Source: Gambelia wislizenii | Taxonomy: Eukaryota > Chordata > Lepidosauria > Squamata > Crotaphytidae | Reading direction: 5' to 3' | Assembly (NCBI GenBank): GCA_030847615.1 | Contig: JAUMIR010000003.1 | Coordinates: forward strand, 26,844,501-26,908,500 | Length of the DNA: 64,000 nt | Shown here: piece by piece, positions 1-10,231 of the stretch | Layout of the letters: every line of letters begins with the position of its first letter | Numbering within the stretch: the first letter of the stretch is position 1 | Position numbers and translations under genes: made by a program | The notes under the pieces: model-generated | Told to the model about the DNA's origin: nothing | What the model saw: the letters and a program-made list of their open reading frames with translations, nothing else | Database searches by the model: none

Positions 1-489
1 AATACACAAAATACACACAAAAAAATGTGAAATACGCAAATGTGGAGGGACAACTTGTATTTGTTTACATATTTTTAAATAGTGTGTCCCAACAGTATTG
101 CCCTCAGGATGGGAAACAGTAAAAAAAAAATATCTCAAACTACTTAATACAACCAAACTATGTATTGAAAACAAACAAGGCTAATCAAACATAGAACAGT
201 AGCATTAGCAATCAGATATGACAGCATCATAAGACGAGCCTAAAAGCGATCAAGTGTAAGAATTAAAAGGCCATTGCCTAGTACATAAGGACCTAAGAAT
301 AGGTGTTCAGTAGGATTGCCAGCTCTCATGGCCCAGCCCTAAGTATCCAATTTTTGTGCGTTATCCCCAGATGGGAGACAAGGGTACAAATTCTCCAGTT
401 TGGGATAGCTCAGTTCTGGGTAAGAGGCAAGGCTGTGTGCAGAGCTTGCTACAATAGATTCTCTGGGAGGGAGGTTGTCTATGTCCACA

Positions 490-1074
490 CAAGGTGCTTG
501 TCTACACGAGAGGCAAAACTCTAAATGGACTCCCCAAAAGTTTTGCCCCTGAGCCACCCCGCTACTTGTCAGTCCACAGGGACATCAGTTAGATTGTCTA
601 CATGTGCCCTCACATCCACATGTTGCTTGGGTTCACCACTACCACCTTTCACCACCAGCTCCCTGGCAGAGCCAGAACAGATCGTGGCTTGGCAGGCACT
701 GCCATTTCCCTCAACATCTGGACCACTTCCCAGCCCAGAATGGTGATGGAAAGGTTTTTCTCTCCTCAGTGCCACTTCGGCTGGCACAGTCACTTGCTCT
801 GAGGCAAAAGAGTTGTTCAGATCACCTCCAGAGTGAATCCACTGTTCACGCTACAGGAAACACTGGAGTTTCCAGCAAATTCCAGAGCAAACTGTGAGGT
901 TTTTTTTTTAACCTGGGTTAAAGGTGGTATATCCCAAGTTTAGTGCAGATAGGGCTGTACGTCATGTGGCTTTATTGCACCAGATTTGGGAATAAGGCTG
1001 CACATCTTGTGGCCTTATCACACCAGATGTGGGGGGATGGGACGGGTTTTTCCCCTTGTGTAGACAAGCCCTTA
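490..1074. mobile_element. hAT-like non-autonomous DNA transposon, about 585 bp
   Basis: The ends form imperfect terminal inverted repeats: GCTTGTCTACACGAGAGGCA at 496 and, reading inward from 1074, GGCTTGTCTACACAAGGGGA. The inside has no transposase; small ORFs on both strands are unlikely to be genes. A similar terminal repeat bounds the element at 38101-38733. No clear 8-bp target duplication is visible. Confidence 0.55.
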
Positions 1075-1370
1075 GTTAGTTTCCTCCTTCCTTCCCAGTT
1101 GTTGTGGTACCAGGGCTCACTCTCTGCTCTGCATCCTCCTAAGTAAGGGAGAAGGAATGATCTTTTCATTTCACCTTGTTCTTGGAACAGCCCCTTTAGC
1201 TAAGATTTCTGTATTAATTGCCAAAAGGCAAGCAACTGTGGTTAGTACTGAATACATAAGGCTTAATGACATCACCAGGGTTCATTGTCCCTAGGTCTCA
1301 ACTTTTGGCCTGGAAACCTCAGGGCCTAGGGCAATCTTGAACTGCCAGCTGTAATGTTCAGTGAATCTTC
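1075..1370. repeat. Unclassified interspersed repeat, copy A
   Basis: Shares many blocks, in the same order and orientation, with 63150-63715: the CCCAGT...AGGGCTCA block, CCCTTTAGCTAAGATT, CTTAATGACATCACCA, and a TTTTGGC...AGGGCCTGGG block. No coding sequence is visible. The family is unknown to me; it abuts the hAT-like end at 1074. Confidence 0.5.
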
Positions 1371-3563
1371 CTAGGGCCACCATAATCAAGATGAGCCTCT
1401 CTCTTTGGTTGTCACCAACCTAACCTTCAAGAAGGACCTCAGATTCAGTAAGCTAAGTTACATGTACAAGTCCATGCATTCTTTTTAAGGGCTGTCATAC
1501 AACTTTAGTAATGTGTGCAATGGGTCTCAGGTTTTTGTTACTGATTACATGGGACTTGCTGGGTGATCGTTAGTGACACCTCTCTTGCTCCACACCTCCC
1601 TTTCTAACCTGCACACACCTTCTTTCATCTGGATTGCGATAAACACAAAAGATCTTTTCTTTTCACCAGCACCTGAGCTATTATATTAGTAAGAATGATT
1701 CACTGGCCAATTAGAAGTGCCACCCCTATGTGTGGGAGAATTCTTTAGTTCAATTCAGACATTTTAGCGCTTTCAATTAAGGGAATGTTATGAGACAGGC
1801 TCTTGCAAACACCTCTGGGCCTGATTTTAATTTAAGTAATAACCACATTTTCATGTTCATAACAATGTGAATTTTAGACATCTGCTTGAAAGTCTGCAAT
1901 GTTAATTTAGCAGAGGGGGAGAAAGCAACCCAATAAAAACCTGCTATATATTCTCTTGCTTTTTTTTTAATTAACGTTATGGTTGTTTAATGGGTGCTTT
2001 ACCAGAGTTCAAATTAAAATCAGGCCTTTTATCTTTATAGCTGCTGCACAGTCACAGCTGCTCATGGTTATATCACAGATGAACTGGGCCTAATTGAAAA
2101 TAAAAATGCAAATAAAACCAGTCCCATAACAGCTTTTTAAGCTTTGGGGGTTGCACTGATTATTTAGAAGAAAATAAAAGTGACTCCTATTTTCTTTTCT
2201 TTCTTTTTTCTTTTTTTGCAAGGAGTTGAAAACTTCACTCTCATTTTTTGTGCTGAGCTTCCCCCTTGTGACTCCCAGTTATCTAAACAAAACAAAGGAA
2301 AGGTATATCACTGGAAAAGCTCTCTGAATTCATGTAGCCTTACTCACTTGTAATGTGTGGTCCCCCAATTCAGACCACAAGAACTGAAAGACTGAGTTAG
2401 TTGGAATCCCTGACCACAGGACTGTGCAAGCTAGGAAGAGAGTCATTTCCTTTCTTTTAGCTCTTGGACGGCACCAGCTTCTACATTTCAACATTCTGAG
2501 GCATTTCATTCACACTGGCTGCATTTATAGGTGTTTCATACTATTTCTCTTCCATTCTGGGTTGCAGAAGTTGGAACCTGTAAGCAACAGTTTGCTTCCA
2601 TTCCTTTCTACTGAGGGTCACATTTCTTGCTTATTCATTCATTTCAAGTGGACACCATGTGGGTTTATACCCAGTGTAATCTATAAATTATATTTAAAGC
2701 TCACAGTGCCTTGTGGTAATGGGAACTTTGAACCTTCCTTCAGGGAAATATTCGCTCACTGAAGTTACTGTCTGGGGGTGGGGAGCCTTTGGGAGATTAA
2801 ATTATGTTGAGAAACTCCACAGATTGAAGTGCTCTCTCTTATTAATGCAAAGATCCCCTAAGAGAACATTGTAATGGCTCAATTGTGAGTGCATGTAGAG
2901 ATTTGTTCCAAAGTACCACAAAAATTAATGTATAAAAATAATAATAGTAGGCTGAATGGCTATTTTGATTCCTGTACTGGCCTAGTTTGGGAAGCTAGTA
3001 TTAACTTTGTTTTGATCAAGAACATGCTAGCATTCTGACTTTCCTACTAGAATGTAGCCAGTTCTGAAAACTTGAGTTAGGTGATGAAAGGAAAGGAAAA
3101 AGGTGGATCAAATCCAAAGTGAAAGAGATTTGTTGAAAATTTGTGGGGGTGGGAGCATACCTGGATTTAACAGTGCCTACAGCAGTTTTCTCTAGTTAGG
3201 CAACCAATGCAAGAGGTGAAAGCCTTGACAATGGAAACTGAATGGGTGTCACAACCTCCTACAGCAGGGGTATGCATAGGGATAGACAGATAATACAGTT
3301 CTTTCCTAGTTTCCTGAGTGATATTTTTTCTAAGCCTTATATAATAGTTGCTTTTTATTAAAAAGAAAAATATGTCAGGACACTGTATGTCATATATATC
3401 TTATGTTTATGGCAGTAAGTCTTCTGCATGTGTGGAAAATGGCTTGCAACTTAAAATGGAACTATTCGTTTACCACTCCATGATTGCTGTGTCACTTGGC
3501 TTTAGGTTTCAGACCAGTTAAGTGTAAAAACAGGAAGAACACAATGTTGTCCCATGATCTTAC
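1371..3563. other. Intron or 3' flank without recognisable gene
   Basis: Downstream side of the last visible MEGF6-like exon. No further EGF exon, repeat family or ORF worth reporting was found. The part from 1690 to 2130 is AT-rich and dense in homeodomain-type TAATTA/CCAAT-like and octamer (ATGCAAAT, near 2107) words and has no repeat signature, so it could be a conserved non-coding element; this cannot be judged without alignment. Confidence 0.35.
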
Positions 3564-3692
3564 CAACATCACATCTATCTCCAGTTATGCCAGGTGGGCA
3601 AAAGCATTTTCCAGTAACTGGATTGCACTGAGCTGATCCTTCACACTGACATTGGTGCTGACACTTTTCTCCAAACATCCCAGAAGGACAAC
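3564..3692 (-). CDS. MEGF6: MEGF6-like exon, EGF repeat 12 of the window
   Basis: 129 bp, phase 1-1, acceptor TCAG and donor GTAAG. It encodes CPSGMFGEKC, QHQCQC, EGSAQC, NPVTGKC and ends GITGDRCDV, eight cysteines. It resembles the second-to-last repeat of vertebrate MEGF6 (x-F-G-E-x-C, x-PVTG-x-C, C-PPG). The downstream exon(s), expected to hold a last EGF and the C-terminal tail, were not found between 3563 and 1 and probably lie beyond the window. Confidence 0.88.
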
Positions 3693-3964
3693 CTGAAAAA
3701 CAGGGCATTTATATATGAAAGGCATGCTTCCATTCTAAGAAAGACAATGCAATGAAATACTGTAATGAATTTGCCTTAAATGTTTCTTTTTTAAAATTAA
3801 TACTTCTATCTGTTGGGTAGAACTGCTTCCCACCCTAAGAAATTACATGGTAAGGCCACCGAGTGTTTGAATATAAAAAATCATGAATATAGCTAAAGTG
3901 CCCACCTACCCAATTCAAAAGAACTTGGGTTATTGTAAATAGGACATTGGCATGCTGTTCTTAC

Positions 3965-4093
3965 CTTTTTCACATTGTACACCATAGAAACCTGGAGGAC
4001 AAACACACCGCCCAGTTGCTGTGATGCATACAGCTCCATTTTTACAGTTGCATGGGTATTGGCAGTTGAGACCATAAAATCCTGAAGGACAGG
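3965..4093 (-). CDS. MEGF6: MEGF6-like exon, EGF repeat 11 of the window
   Basis: 129 bp, phase 1-1, acceptor CCAG and donor GTAAG. It encodes [29 protein letters not shown] and ends GFYGVQCEK, eight cysteines. About 107 bp upstream in the transcript sits a foldback DNA element (4200-4478) whose near arm carries a donor-like CGGTAAGTT on the gene strand. Confidence 0.88.
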
Positions 4094-4199
4094 CTGGGAA
4101 ATGAAAGAGTTATGGGGTTGTTGTTTTGGAAGGCCCTCAGTTTTTCACAAGATTTAACCTAGACTAGCCATTAATTTGGAATGCTACAATATCTAGTCT

Positions 4200-4478
4200 A
4201 AGGACTTTTTCAGATGTGAACTTACCGTGCAAGAAGGCTCGTAACAGGTGCGACACTGCTGTGCGGCAGGGGGCCTGTTTTGTACAATGCCGAACGGGCA
4301 ACTTCCGTGAATAAAAAATGGCCAAATATGGTGCGGCTGCCTCCAGTCTCTCGCGGAACGGACACAGCTGATTTCGGCAGGGGGACAGCGTCGTGCAAAA
4401 CAGGCCCCCTGTCGCGCAGCAGCGTTGTACCTGTTACGAACCTTCTTGCACGGTAAGTTCACATCTGAAAAAGTCCTA
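4200..4478. mobile_element. CpG-rich foldback DNA element, about 279 bp
   Basis: Two arms of about 85 bp (4200-4285 and 4394-4478) are near-perfect inverted repeats beginning AGGACTTTTTCAGATGTGAA. The core is GC- and CpG-rich, unlike the AT-rich intron around it. No transposase. The termini resemble those of the foldback at 52298-52641 (GGACxTTTTCAGATxTGA). An 89-codon minus-strand frame across it is a by-product of the palindrome. Confidence 0.75.
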
Positions 4479-5287
4479 ACATATCTTAGACTGCAACACC
4501 CACTGTAATATGTCTTCTCCCATCAAGTCCCTGAAGAGATACAGTTGCTCCTAAAAATAGATATAAGGCAGAAACAGTGTCCCAGAGCCAATGATGCCTG
4601 AAAACCAGACACCAGAACCAGACTAGGAACAATATGAATGAGAGGACAAGAGTTGGAGTGGCAAGAGTCTAAACTGTGTACATTCACAGATGCATACACA
4701 CCTCACTCAGTATTTTCTGCATTTGGTCTGTGGTTGTTCAATTTGTGTTAAGTGTGTTTTGAATATTTAAATCATTCTCTTCACGTTGCATTGGATAAAA
4801 AGGTGCATGTTATGGGGGAACATGTTATGTGAGGCAGACTATGTTACAGCAGGAATGGAGATTACAAAAATGTAGGGCATGTATGACTTCCCTTTACCCT
4901 ACCTCATTGGGAGGAACTATGTCCACTAAGAACAATATGCCAGTTCCACTAGAAATGACACTTTTGTATTAAATTCTCTTCTTCTTCCCCATAATAAGTA
5001 GATCACATACTCTGTGGTGATGTCATCGCCTTGAGTATTTTCTTAACATTGCTAGACAGTGATGTGGTGTGAGCAGCAGGGACAACATAATACAATGACA
5101 TCACAAGACGGGTAAATGTTCCTGAACATTACTGGGAAGAATATGCCACTTTGAAGTTAGTGTTTCAGTGGCATCTCTGCATCACTTTCTTTTCAATTGG
5201 CATTTAGGTTCCTGTCATTGGAAAGCACTGATGTTGCTATGTAGAGCCTTTGACATCTGTTCTTATGTCCCTTGGCTGATTACTTAC
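4479..5287. other. Intron, nothing recognised
   Basis: Intronic sequence between EGF exons 10 and 11. I see no repeat family, ORF or RNA gene in it. Confidence 0.4.
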
Positions 5288-5416
5288 TGTGTTCACAGGA
5301 ATGCCCGTAATAACCTTCTGTGCATTGACAGCAGCCAGTAAACCTGTTGCAAATTCCATCATTCTGACAAGCACAATCTAGCTGACAATCAGGACCATAT
5401 TTTCCAAGAGCACATT
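5288..5416 (-). CDS. MEGF6: MEGF6-like exon, EGF repeat 10, nine cysteines
   Basis: 129 bp, phase 1-1, acceptor GCAG and donor GTAAGT. It encodes CALGKYGPDC, QLDCAC, QNDGIC, NRFTGCC-Q-C and ends GYYGHSCEH. The residue between TG and the sixth cysteine is itself a cysteine, giving nine instead of eight. An unpaired cysteine could form an intermolecular bond or be a tolerated change. The frame is open and both splice sites are consensus, so the exon looks functional. Confidence 0.86.
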
Positions 5417-6129
5417 CTGCGGGGGGAGGGGAGTTAAGAAATCTTACTCATATATATAAAAATATCAAACAAGACATCCTCACTCCAAATGGGTATAAGA
5501 TAACTGGATGATGAAAAAATATATTATGGCCTCCCATTCTACTACCTACTAGGTAGCTTGTCTTCATTGAAATTAAACATGTGATTTTACACAGCCAAGA
5601 ACAACAGAAAGAAAAGTGGTTCAACTGGCTGGAGAATTTCAAAACAGTAATGAGCAACATCTATTTTATCATAAGCTTTTATGCACAAGGTATTTGTATT
5701 TTTTCACAAAATGTTTTCAGAAGTTCTAGAAATATAGGAAGTTGGCCTATAGTGAGTCAAATCCCTGGCTCATGTAGTTCAGAATTGCATACATTAATTG
5801 AAAGCAGATCTCCAGTTTATCATCTCTCAGCCCACCAGGATCCCTGAGATGAAATGCAAAATTTTTTCCTTAAAGACAGATTAAAACAATTTTTATAAAT
5901 GAGTTTTTGAAAGCACAGTTAAAATGAAAACTAGCCCAGATTTTAAGCACCTAAGGCTAAACATAATAATTTAGTCGTGGCTGCCTCCTAGAAGCTCAGA
6001 AAGGATGGCTACAAAGTAAGCCCGGTTTTATGCACTCACCACCCTAACCATGTGACAGGGCTTCCATTCTCAAATTCTAGGCAAATTCATATGAGGAAAG
6101 AGGGTCCCCCCCCCCTGAAGATATTCTGG

Positions 6130-6420
6130 ACCCAAACTGCTTAGGGCTTTGTAGGTTAGAGCTAACACCTTAAATTGAGCTTGAAAACAACTTGGAAGCT
6201 AGTGTAGTAGTTGGTACTTGACCAATGATATGTGATTTCTAAAGTGCTCATCAAACAAAAGTCTTCCCACCACATTTTGCACTAGCTGTAGCTTCCAAAT
6301 ACCATTCCATAGCAGCCCAATGTAGAACACATTACAACAGCCTCATTGAGAAGGAATTAAGCCATGAACCACCACAATCAAATCTGTTTTCCCTAGGAAG
6401 AGGCAAAGCAGGCACAAACA
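6130..6420 (-). mobile_element. L2-type LINE fragment
   Basis: Reads on the minus strand as part of the L2-like LINE also present at 16260-17262 and 58303-59308: blocks such as AGGGCTTTGTAGGTTA, CTTGGAAGC, TGTAGCTTCCAAATACC and GTAGAACACATTACA match in order. No ORF survives. Confidence 0.5.
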
Positions 6421-6504
6421 GTTGAAGATTGTCAAAGGCACTCTTGGGCAGAGCAAGCAGAGGGCTTACCAAGAGCAATACTAGGTATAAAAACACCCCC
6501 CAGT

Positions 6505-6645
6505 GTGAAGTCGAAGGCTTTTACAGCTGGCATACATAGATTTTCCTTGGATTTTTCTGAAGATACCAGCCACAGATGCAGGCGAAACATCAGAAAGAAA
6601 CTATTCCAGAACACGACCTCACAGCCCAGAAAAAAAACAAGGAAA
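6505..6645 (+). mobile_element. Penelope-type terminal remnant with CTGAAGA...GAAA core
   Basis: Contains TCGAAGGCTTTTACAGCTGGCAT-like and CAGATGCAGGCGAAACATCA-like words, which I recognise from a common reptile repeat I associate with Penelope-like elements. Family Penelope elements carry hammerhead ribozymes. Here CTGAAGA at 6557-6563, a hairpin, and GAAA at 6584-6587 look like the two conserved core pieces. No coding sequence. Confidence 0.4.
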
Positions 6646-6920
6646 ATCTATTAACATCTCCCAGGTTTGGAGATGTCAAGAACTTAATCTAGAATCTTTT
6701 GTATTCAAAGCATGTGCTCTACATGCTTACATTCTCTCTTGCTTGAGGCTGTATTGATGAGCTCCCTTTTATGTAACAGTCTCTTCAGCCCAGAGTACTT
6801 TGGCCATCTGTATAATCTTGCCAAGCAGCGATGGAAAAAAAGTGAAATACATCCCACACATGTGTGTGGGAATGATAACCCATAGGCAACACAGTGAAGA
6901 AACATGGAAAGGAATAGTAC

Positions 6921-7049
6921 CTTTCTCACAATAGCTCCCTGTCCATCCAAGTCCACAAGTACAAGTCCCATTTGTAGGTTCACAGATACCACCATTCTTG
7001 CACATACATTTTAGCTGACAGTTGGGGCCGTATCTTCCCTGGGGACACA
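6921..7049 (-). CDS. MEGF6: MEGF6-like exon, EGF repeat 9 of the window
   Basis: 129 bp, phase 1-1, acceptor ATAG and donor GTAC. It encodes CPQGRYGPNC, QLKCMC, KNGGIC, EPTNGTC and ends GWTGSYCEK, eight cysteines. An N-G-T sequon lies between cysteines 5 and 6. The R-Y-G and E-P-x-x-G-T-C pattern resembles the third-from-last group of repeats in vertebrate MEGF6. Confidence 0.88.
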
Positions 7050-7329
7050 CTATAGTAAATTAGTAAATTAACAAAGAGTTTTTAAAGAAGAAAAACCAGT
7101 ATAATTGGGCAAATGGATGAAACAATAAGAATGTCCATACGTGTTACAAACACAATATACAAATATTACAAATAGCAGGTTACATATAAAGTATCATTTT
7201 GCTCCATTTAAAAGCTTAATTAGAGCCTTTCATCTTCACAGGATGAAATCTAAATCTTTCAATGCACTTTATATTTACAAGTATATAAAGTTGTTTTATT
7301 CTGATCCATCTAAGTCCAGGGATGCGAAT

Positions 7330-7500
7330 CTGGTCTCAATGGTTCATCTAGTTCAAGGGTGTAAATCATGCAGTCTTCCAGATGTTGTAGGGCTGTAGTT
7401 TCCACCATGTCTCACCATTAGCTATGATGGCTAGGGCTCCTGGGATTCAGAGTCCAACAACATCAGGAGGGCTGCATGGTTCTCACCCCTGATCTAGTTC
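7330..7500. mobile_element. Palindromic MITE (CCAGATGTTGT family)
   Basis: Inverted halves: CTTCCAGATGTTGTAGGGCT near 7374 and, inverted, AGTCCAACAACATCAGGAGG near 7451, flanking CACCATTAGCTATGATGGCTAG. Related copies: 7520-7615, 11036-11160, 22770-22868 and 56080-56210. Non-coding. Confidence 0.5.
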
Positions 7501-7519
7501 AGTAATAACTGCCCTAACC

Positions 7520-7615
7520 TTCCTCAAACTGATGCCCTCCAGAGGTGTTGACTGACTGTGAATAATGGGGTTGTAGTCCAACACATCTGGAGGCCATCAA
7601 GTTGGGAAGTCTTGT
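7520..7615. mobile_element. Palindromic MITE fragment (CCAGATGTTGT family)
   Basis: Contains GCCCTCCAGAGGTGTTGACT and TTGTAGTCCAACACATCTGG, the two inverted halves of the same family as at 7330-7500 and 22770-22868. Confidence 0.45.
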
Positions 7616-7884
7616 CTACACTGACTGACAGCAGTTTCCCAGAGCTTCTTAAATACCCTTTCCCCAGCTCTGCCTGAAGGTCCCTGAAGATTTTGGGGTC
7701 AAAGGCCTGAATCCTACTAGTCACAAACAGAGTAGAGTAGGATGAGAAATTGTGGCCTGAGGGCCACAAGTAACCCCAGGAGCTTTTGGTGGCCATGGGA
7801 TACTCCCCAAGCCTTCTGGAGCCCCTTTGGGGCAAAAATCACCCATCAAATTACACACACATACACAAGCACTCCAGGAGTGGC

Positions 7885-8478
7885 AAAAACAAGGATTCTT
7901 CTAGTGTCTAGATCAAGGGAAGTAATAGTGCCGCTCTATTCTGCCTTGGTCAGACCTCACCTAGAATACTGTGTCCAGTTCTGGGCACCACAATTCAAAA
8001 AGGATATTGACAAATTGGAGCATGTCCAGAGAAGGGCAACTAAAATGGTGAAAGGTCTGGAAACGATGCCTTATGAGGAGAGACTTAGGGAGCTGGGTAT
8101 GTTTAGCCTGGAAAAAAGATGGTTAAGAGGAGATATGATAGCCTTGTTTAAGTATTTGAAGGGATGTCAGGCTGAGGATGGAGCAGACTTGTTTTCTGCT
8201 GCCCCAGAGACTGGAACACAGAGCAATGGATGCAAGCTCCAGGAAGAGAGATTCCACCTCAACATTAGGAGGAACTTTTTGACAGTAAGAGCTGTTCGTC
8301 AGTGGAACACACTCCCTCGGAGCGTGGTGGGGTCTCCTTCCTTGGAGGTCTTTAAAAAGAGGCTGGATTGCCATCTGTCGGGGATGCTTTGATCAAGATT
8401 TCCTGCATGGCAGGGGGTTGGACTGGATGGCCCTCGTGGTCTCTTCCAACTCTACAATTCTATGATTCTATGATTCTC
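7885..8478 (+). mobile_element. CR1 LINE, 5'-truncated, 3' end of ORF2 still open
   Basis: A 5'-truncated CR1 non-LTR retrotransposon. The reading frame to 8392 encodes the C-terminal part of CR1 ORF2 after the reverse-transcriptase catalytic core: [20 protein letters not shown], then [33 protein letters not shown] and ending [13 protein letters not shown]. The short 3' UTR ends in the diagnostic (ATTCTATG)n tail at 8456-8477. The open frame without stops suggests a fairly young insertion. It cannot be autonomous because the endonuclease and catalytic RT motifs are missing. It lies in the intron between EGF exons 8 and 9, antisense to the gene. Confidence 0.9.
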
Positions 8479-8794
8479 AATCCTTCAAAAAATCAACCAC
8501 AATTTGCTGAAACACACATGCACACACTGAAAGTCACTCCTGCTTTTGTTTTTAGTCATGCAATAGCCAGTCTTGAGGCAGGTGCAGATTTGACAGAGAT
8601 GAGGGGGGGGGGAACAAATTGCTTCCCACACCCTGGAATCAATGGGATGAATGTTGCCATCCTTAGGATGTTCTACAATATCCTTCAACGAAATTAAAAC
8701 CAAAGTTTTGCAACATGATGATGTTGTCATTTAAAAGTCACGTATATATGATTATATAAATTCTTTATTAAATCCATAGAATCCTTTATTAAGT

Positions 8795-8991
8795 TATTTA
8801 ATTCCATTTATTGCATTTCCCACAAAAGGGCCAAGGCAGGGTATATGGTTCACCACCTTCCCATTTTATGATCATAACAATCCTATCAGGTAAGTTAGTC
8901 TGAGAGATAGCAACTACCTGACTGAGAATTGGAACTTGGGTATCTCTAATCCAAATTCAACACATCAACCACCATGCTACACTGGTTCTGG
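8795..8991 (-). mobile_element. tRNA-derived SINE remnant
   Basis: Reading on the minus strand, it starts with the tRNA-like head (CCAGTGTAGCATGGTGGTTG, ending at 8985) and runs through a body with CTCTCAGACTAACTTACCTG to a LINE-like tail near 8800 (GCCTTGGCCC...TGGGAAATG). Related to widespread lizard tRNA SINEs; heavily mutated. Confidence 0.45.
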
Positions 8992-9353
8992 AAATGACAA
9001 ATCTGAATACTGAATCAGGTTCAGTTGGGTCACTTGAATTGTCTAGTTTAAAGGTAGTGAGGGTGTGTGTGTGTGTTGAAATGTGGCATCCTGGATCATT
9101 TTTCTTTAATTTATTGGACCACCACAGTGGTTTTGGGCAAGGACCTCAGGTGACTGGGGTAGTGACAACAAAGAATGAGAGAAAGAAATGAATAGTAAGA
9201 ATAGGGAGAGCAGTTAAGAAGTATTTTTCATTTCATTTGTATCCCAACTTTCCCCTCACTATGGTAGCATAAACAGTCCATGGCCATATTAAAACTTCTG
9301 TATGCAGTGCTTTGCAAGGTTGGAAGCAATGGCCTATCCCTTTCAAGTGACTA

Positions 9354-9581
9354 CAGGTTGACCCCAATATCCATGTATTTGGTATCCACAGTTTCACTTA
9401 TCCATGTTTGAAAAATTATGTTCTCTCTAGGTATTTCTAGGTCCTCCAATGTGATTTTATAGTCAACTTCTGGTGTTTGTCTCATTGAAAATACCAGGGT
9501 TCCCTATTAGCCACCGTTTCAGGTATCCACAGGGTGTATGTGTCTTGGAACACATCACCTGTGGATACAGGGGTTGATCTG
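9354..9581. mobile_element. Tigger-like MITE (Tc1/mariner, TA target)
   Basis: 228 bp, flanked by TA on both sides. Termini CAGGTTGACCCC and GGGGTTGATCTG are inverted. Inside are the paired GTATCCACAG / CTGTGGATAC words typical of this family. Non-coding. Confidence 0.7.
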
Positions 9582-9657
9582 TATTAAAAACCATAAGGTA
9601 TTTTTCTAATTTAGCTTTGTTCTGGCTGCTATAAATTAATAGCTGAACATATCTTAC

Positions 9658-9783
9658 CCTGAAGGCAATTTAGTCCAATTCGGCCAGGTGGACAGTAGCA
9701 CTTTCCTGTCACTGGGTCACAATGCCCTGTACCACAGAAGCAGAATGAGTTACAGTCCCTTCCATACCGGTGTTCTGGACAAG
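9658..9783 (-). CDS. MEGF6: MEGF6-like exon, EGF repeat 8 (126 bp)
   Basis: 126 bp, one codon shorter than its neighbours, phase 1-1; the acceptor ends in TTAG and the donor is GTAAG. It encodes CPEHRYGRDC, NSFCFC, a four-residue loop GTGH (five in the others), DPVTGKC and ends GRIGLNCLQ. All eight cysteines are present. The DPVTGKC-x-C-PPG stretch is typical of MEGF6 and MEGF10 repeats. Confidence 0.87.
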
Positions 9784-10066
9784 CTAAAAGAAAACATGGC
9801 ATAGTTTGTCAGACATTTATGGAAGATGAATCTAAAAGTTCCCTTCACATAGGAAAACTGTTAATATATTAAAAAGTTTATTGAATAACATTGAGTTTGG
9901 TTATGCATATGAAATTAAAAACAAAAAGACATAAACATTTACTTAAACTTGAAGAATTTTTTTAAAAGAAAGATCCATCAAGCACATCACCCAGCACTAG
10001 CTATAGACATTTTTTTGCTTCATATTAAAGAACAAGATGGTACCCCTCTTATTCCATATACATGTA

Positions 10067-10093
10067 TACACACACACACACACACACACACAA
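10067..10093. repeat. (CA)n microsatellite
   Basis: About 13 uninterrupted CA units in the intron between EGF exons 7 and 8. Confidence 0.9.
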
Positions 10094-10231
10094 AGTAAAC
10101 TGGACTAGCAGTTAAATCTTTCTTCAACACAGAAAATGGGACAGTATCTTTCATACAGCACTTGAAGCAACTCATGGGGCCACAGGATGGACAGACTGTT
10201 GGAATGTTCCTAATGTCACCTGTACATTTAA

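Noticed and set aside
303..897. Several overlapping ORFs of 66-97 codons on both strands
   Set aside because: They lie in a hAT-like non-autonomous element and flank, overlap one another and have no family features or splice context.
1..3563. Final MEGF6-like exon downstream of 3564
   Set aside because: No cysteine-spaced frame with an acceptor was found; the last exon probably lies outside the window.
4193..4462. 89-codon minus-strand ORF
   Set aside because: Coincides with the CpG-rich inverted repeat; GC-rich palindromes leave stop-free frames by chance.
7742..8392. 216-codon ORF as a host gene
   Set aside because: Residues from about 7885 on are CR1 ORF2 C-terminus; the first part is chance read-through.
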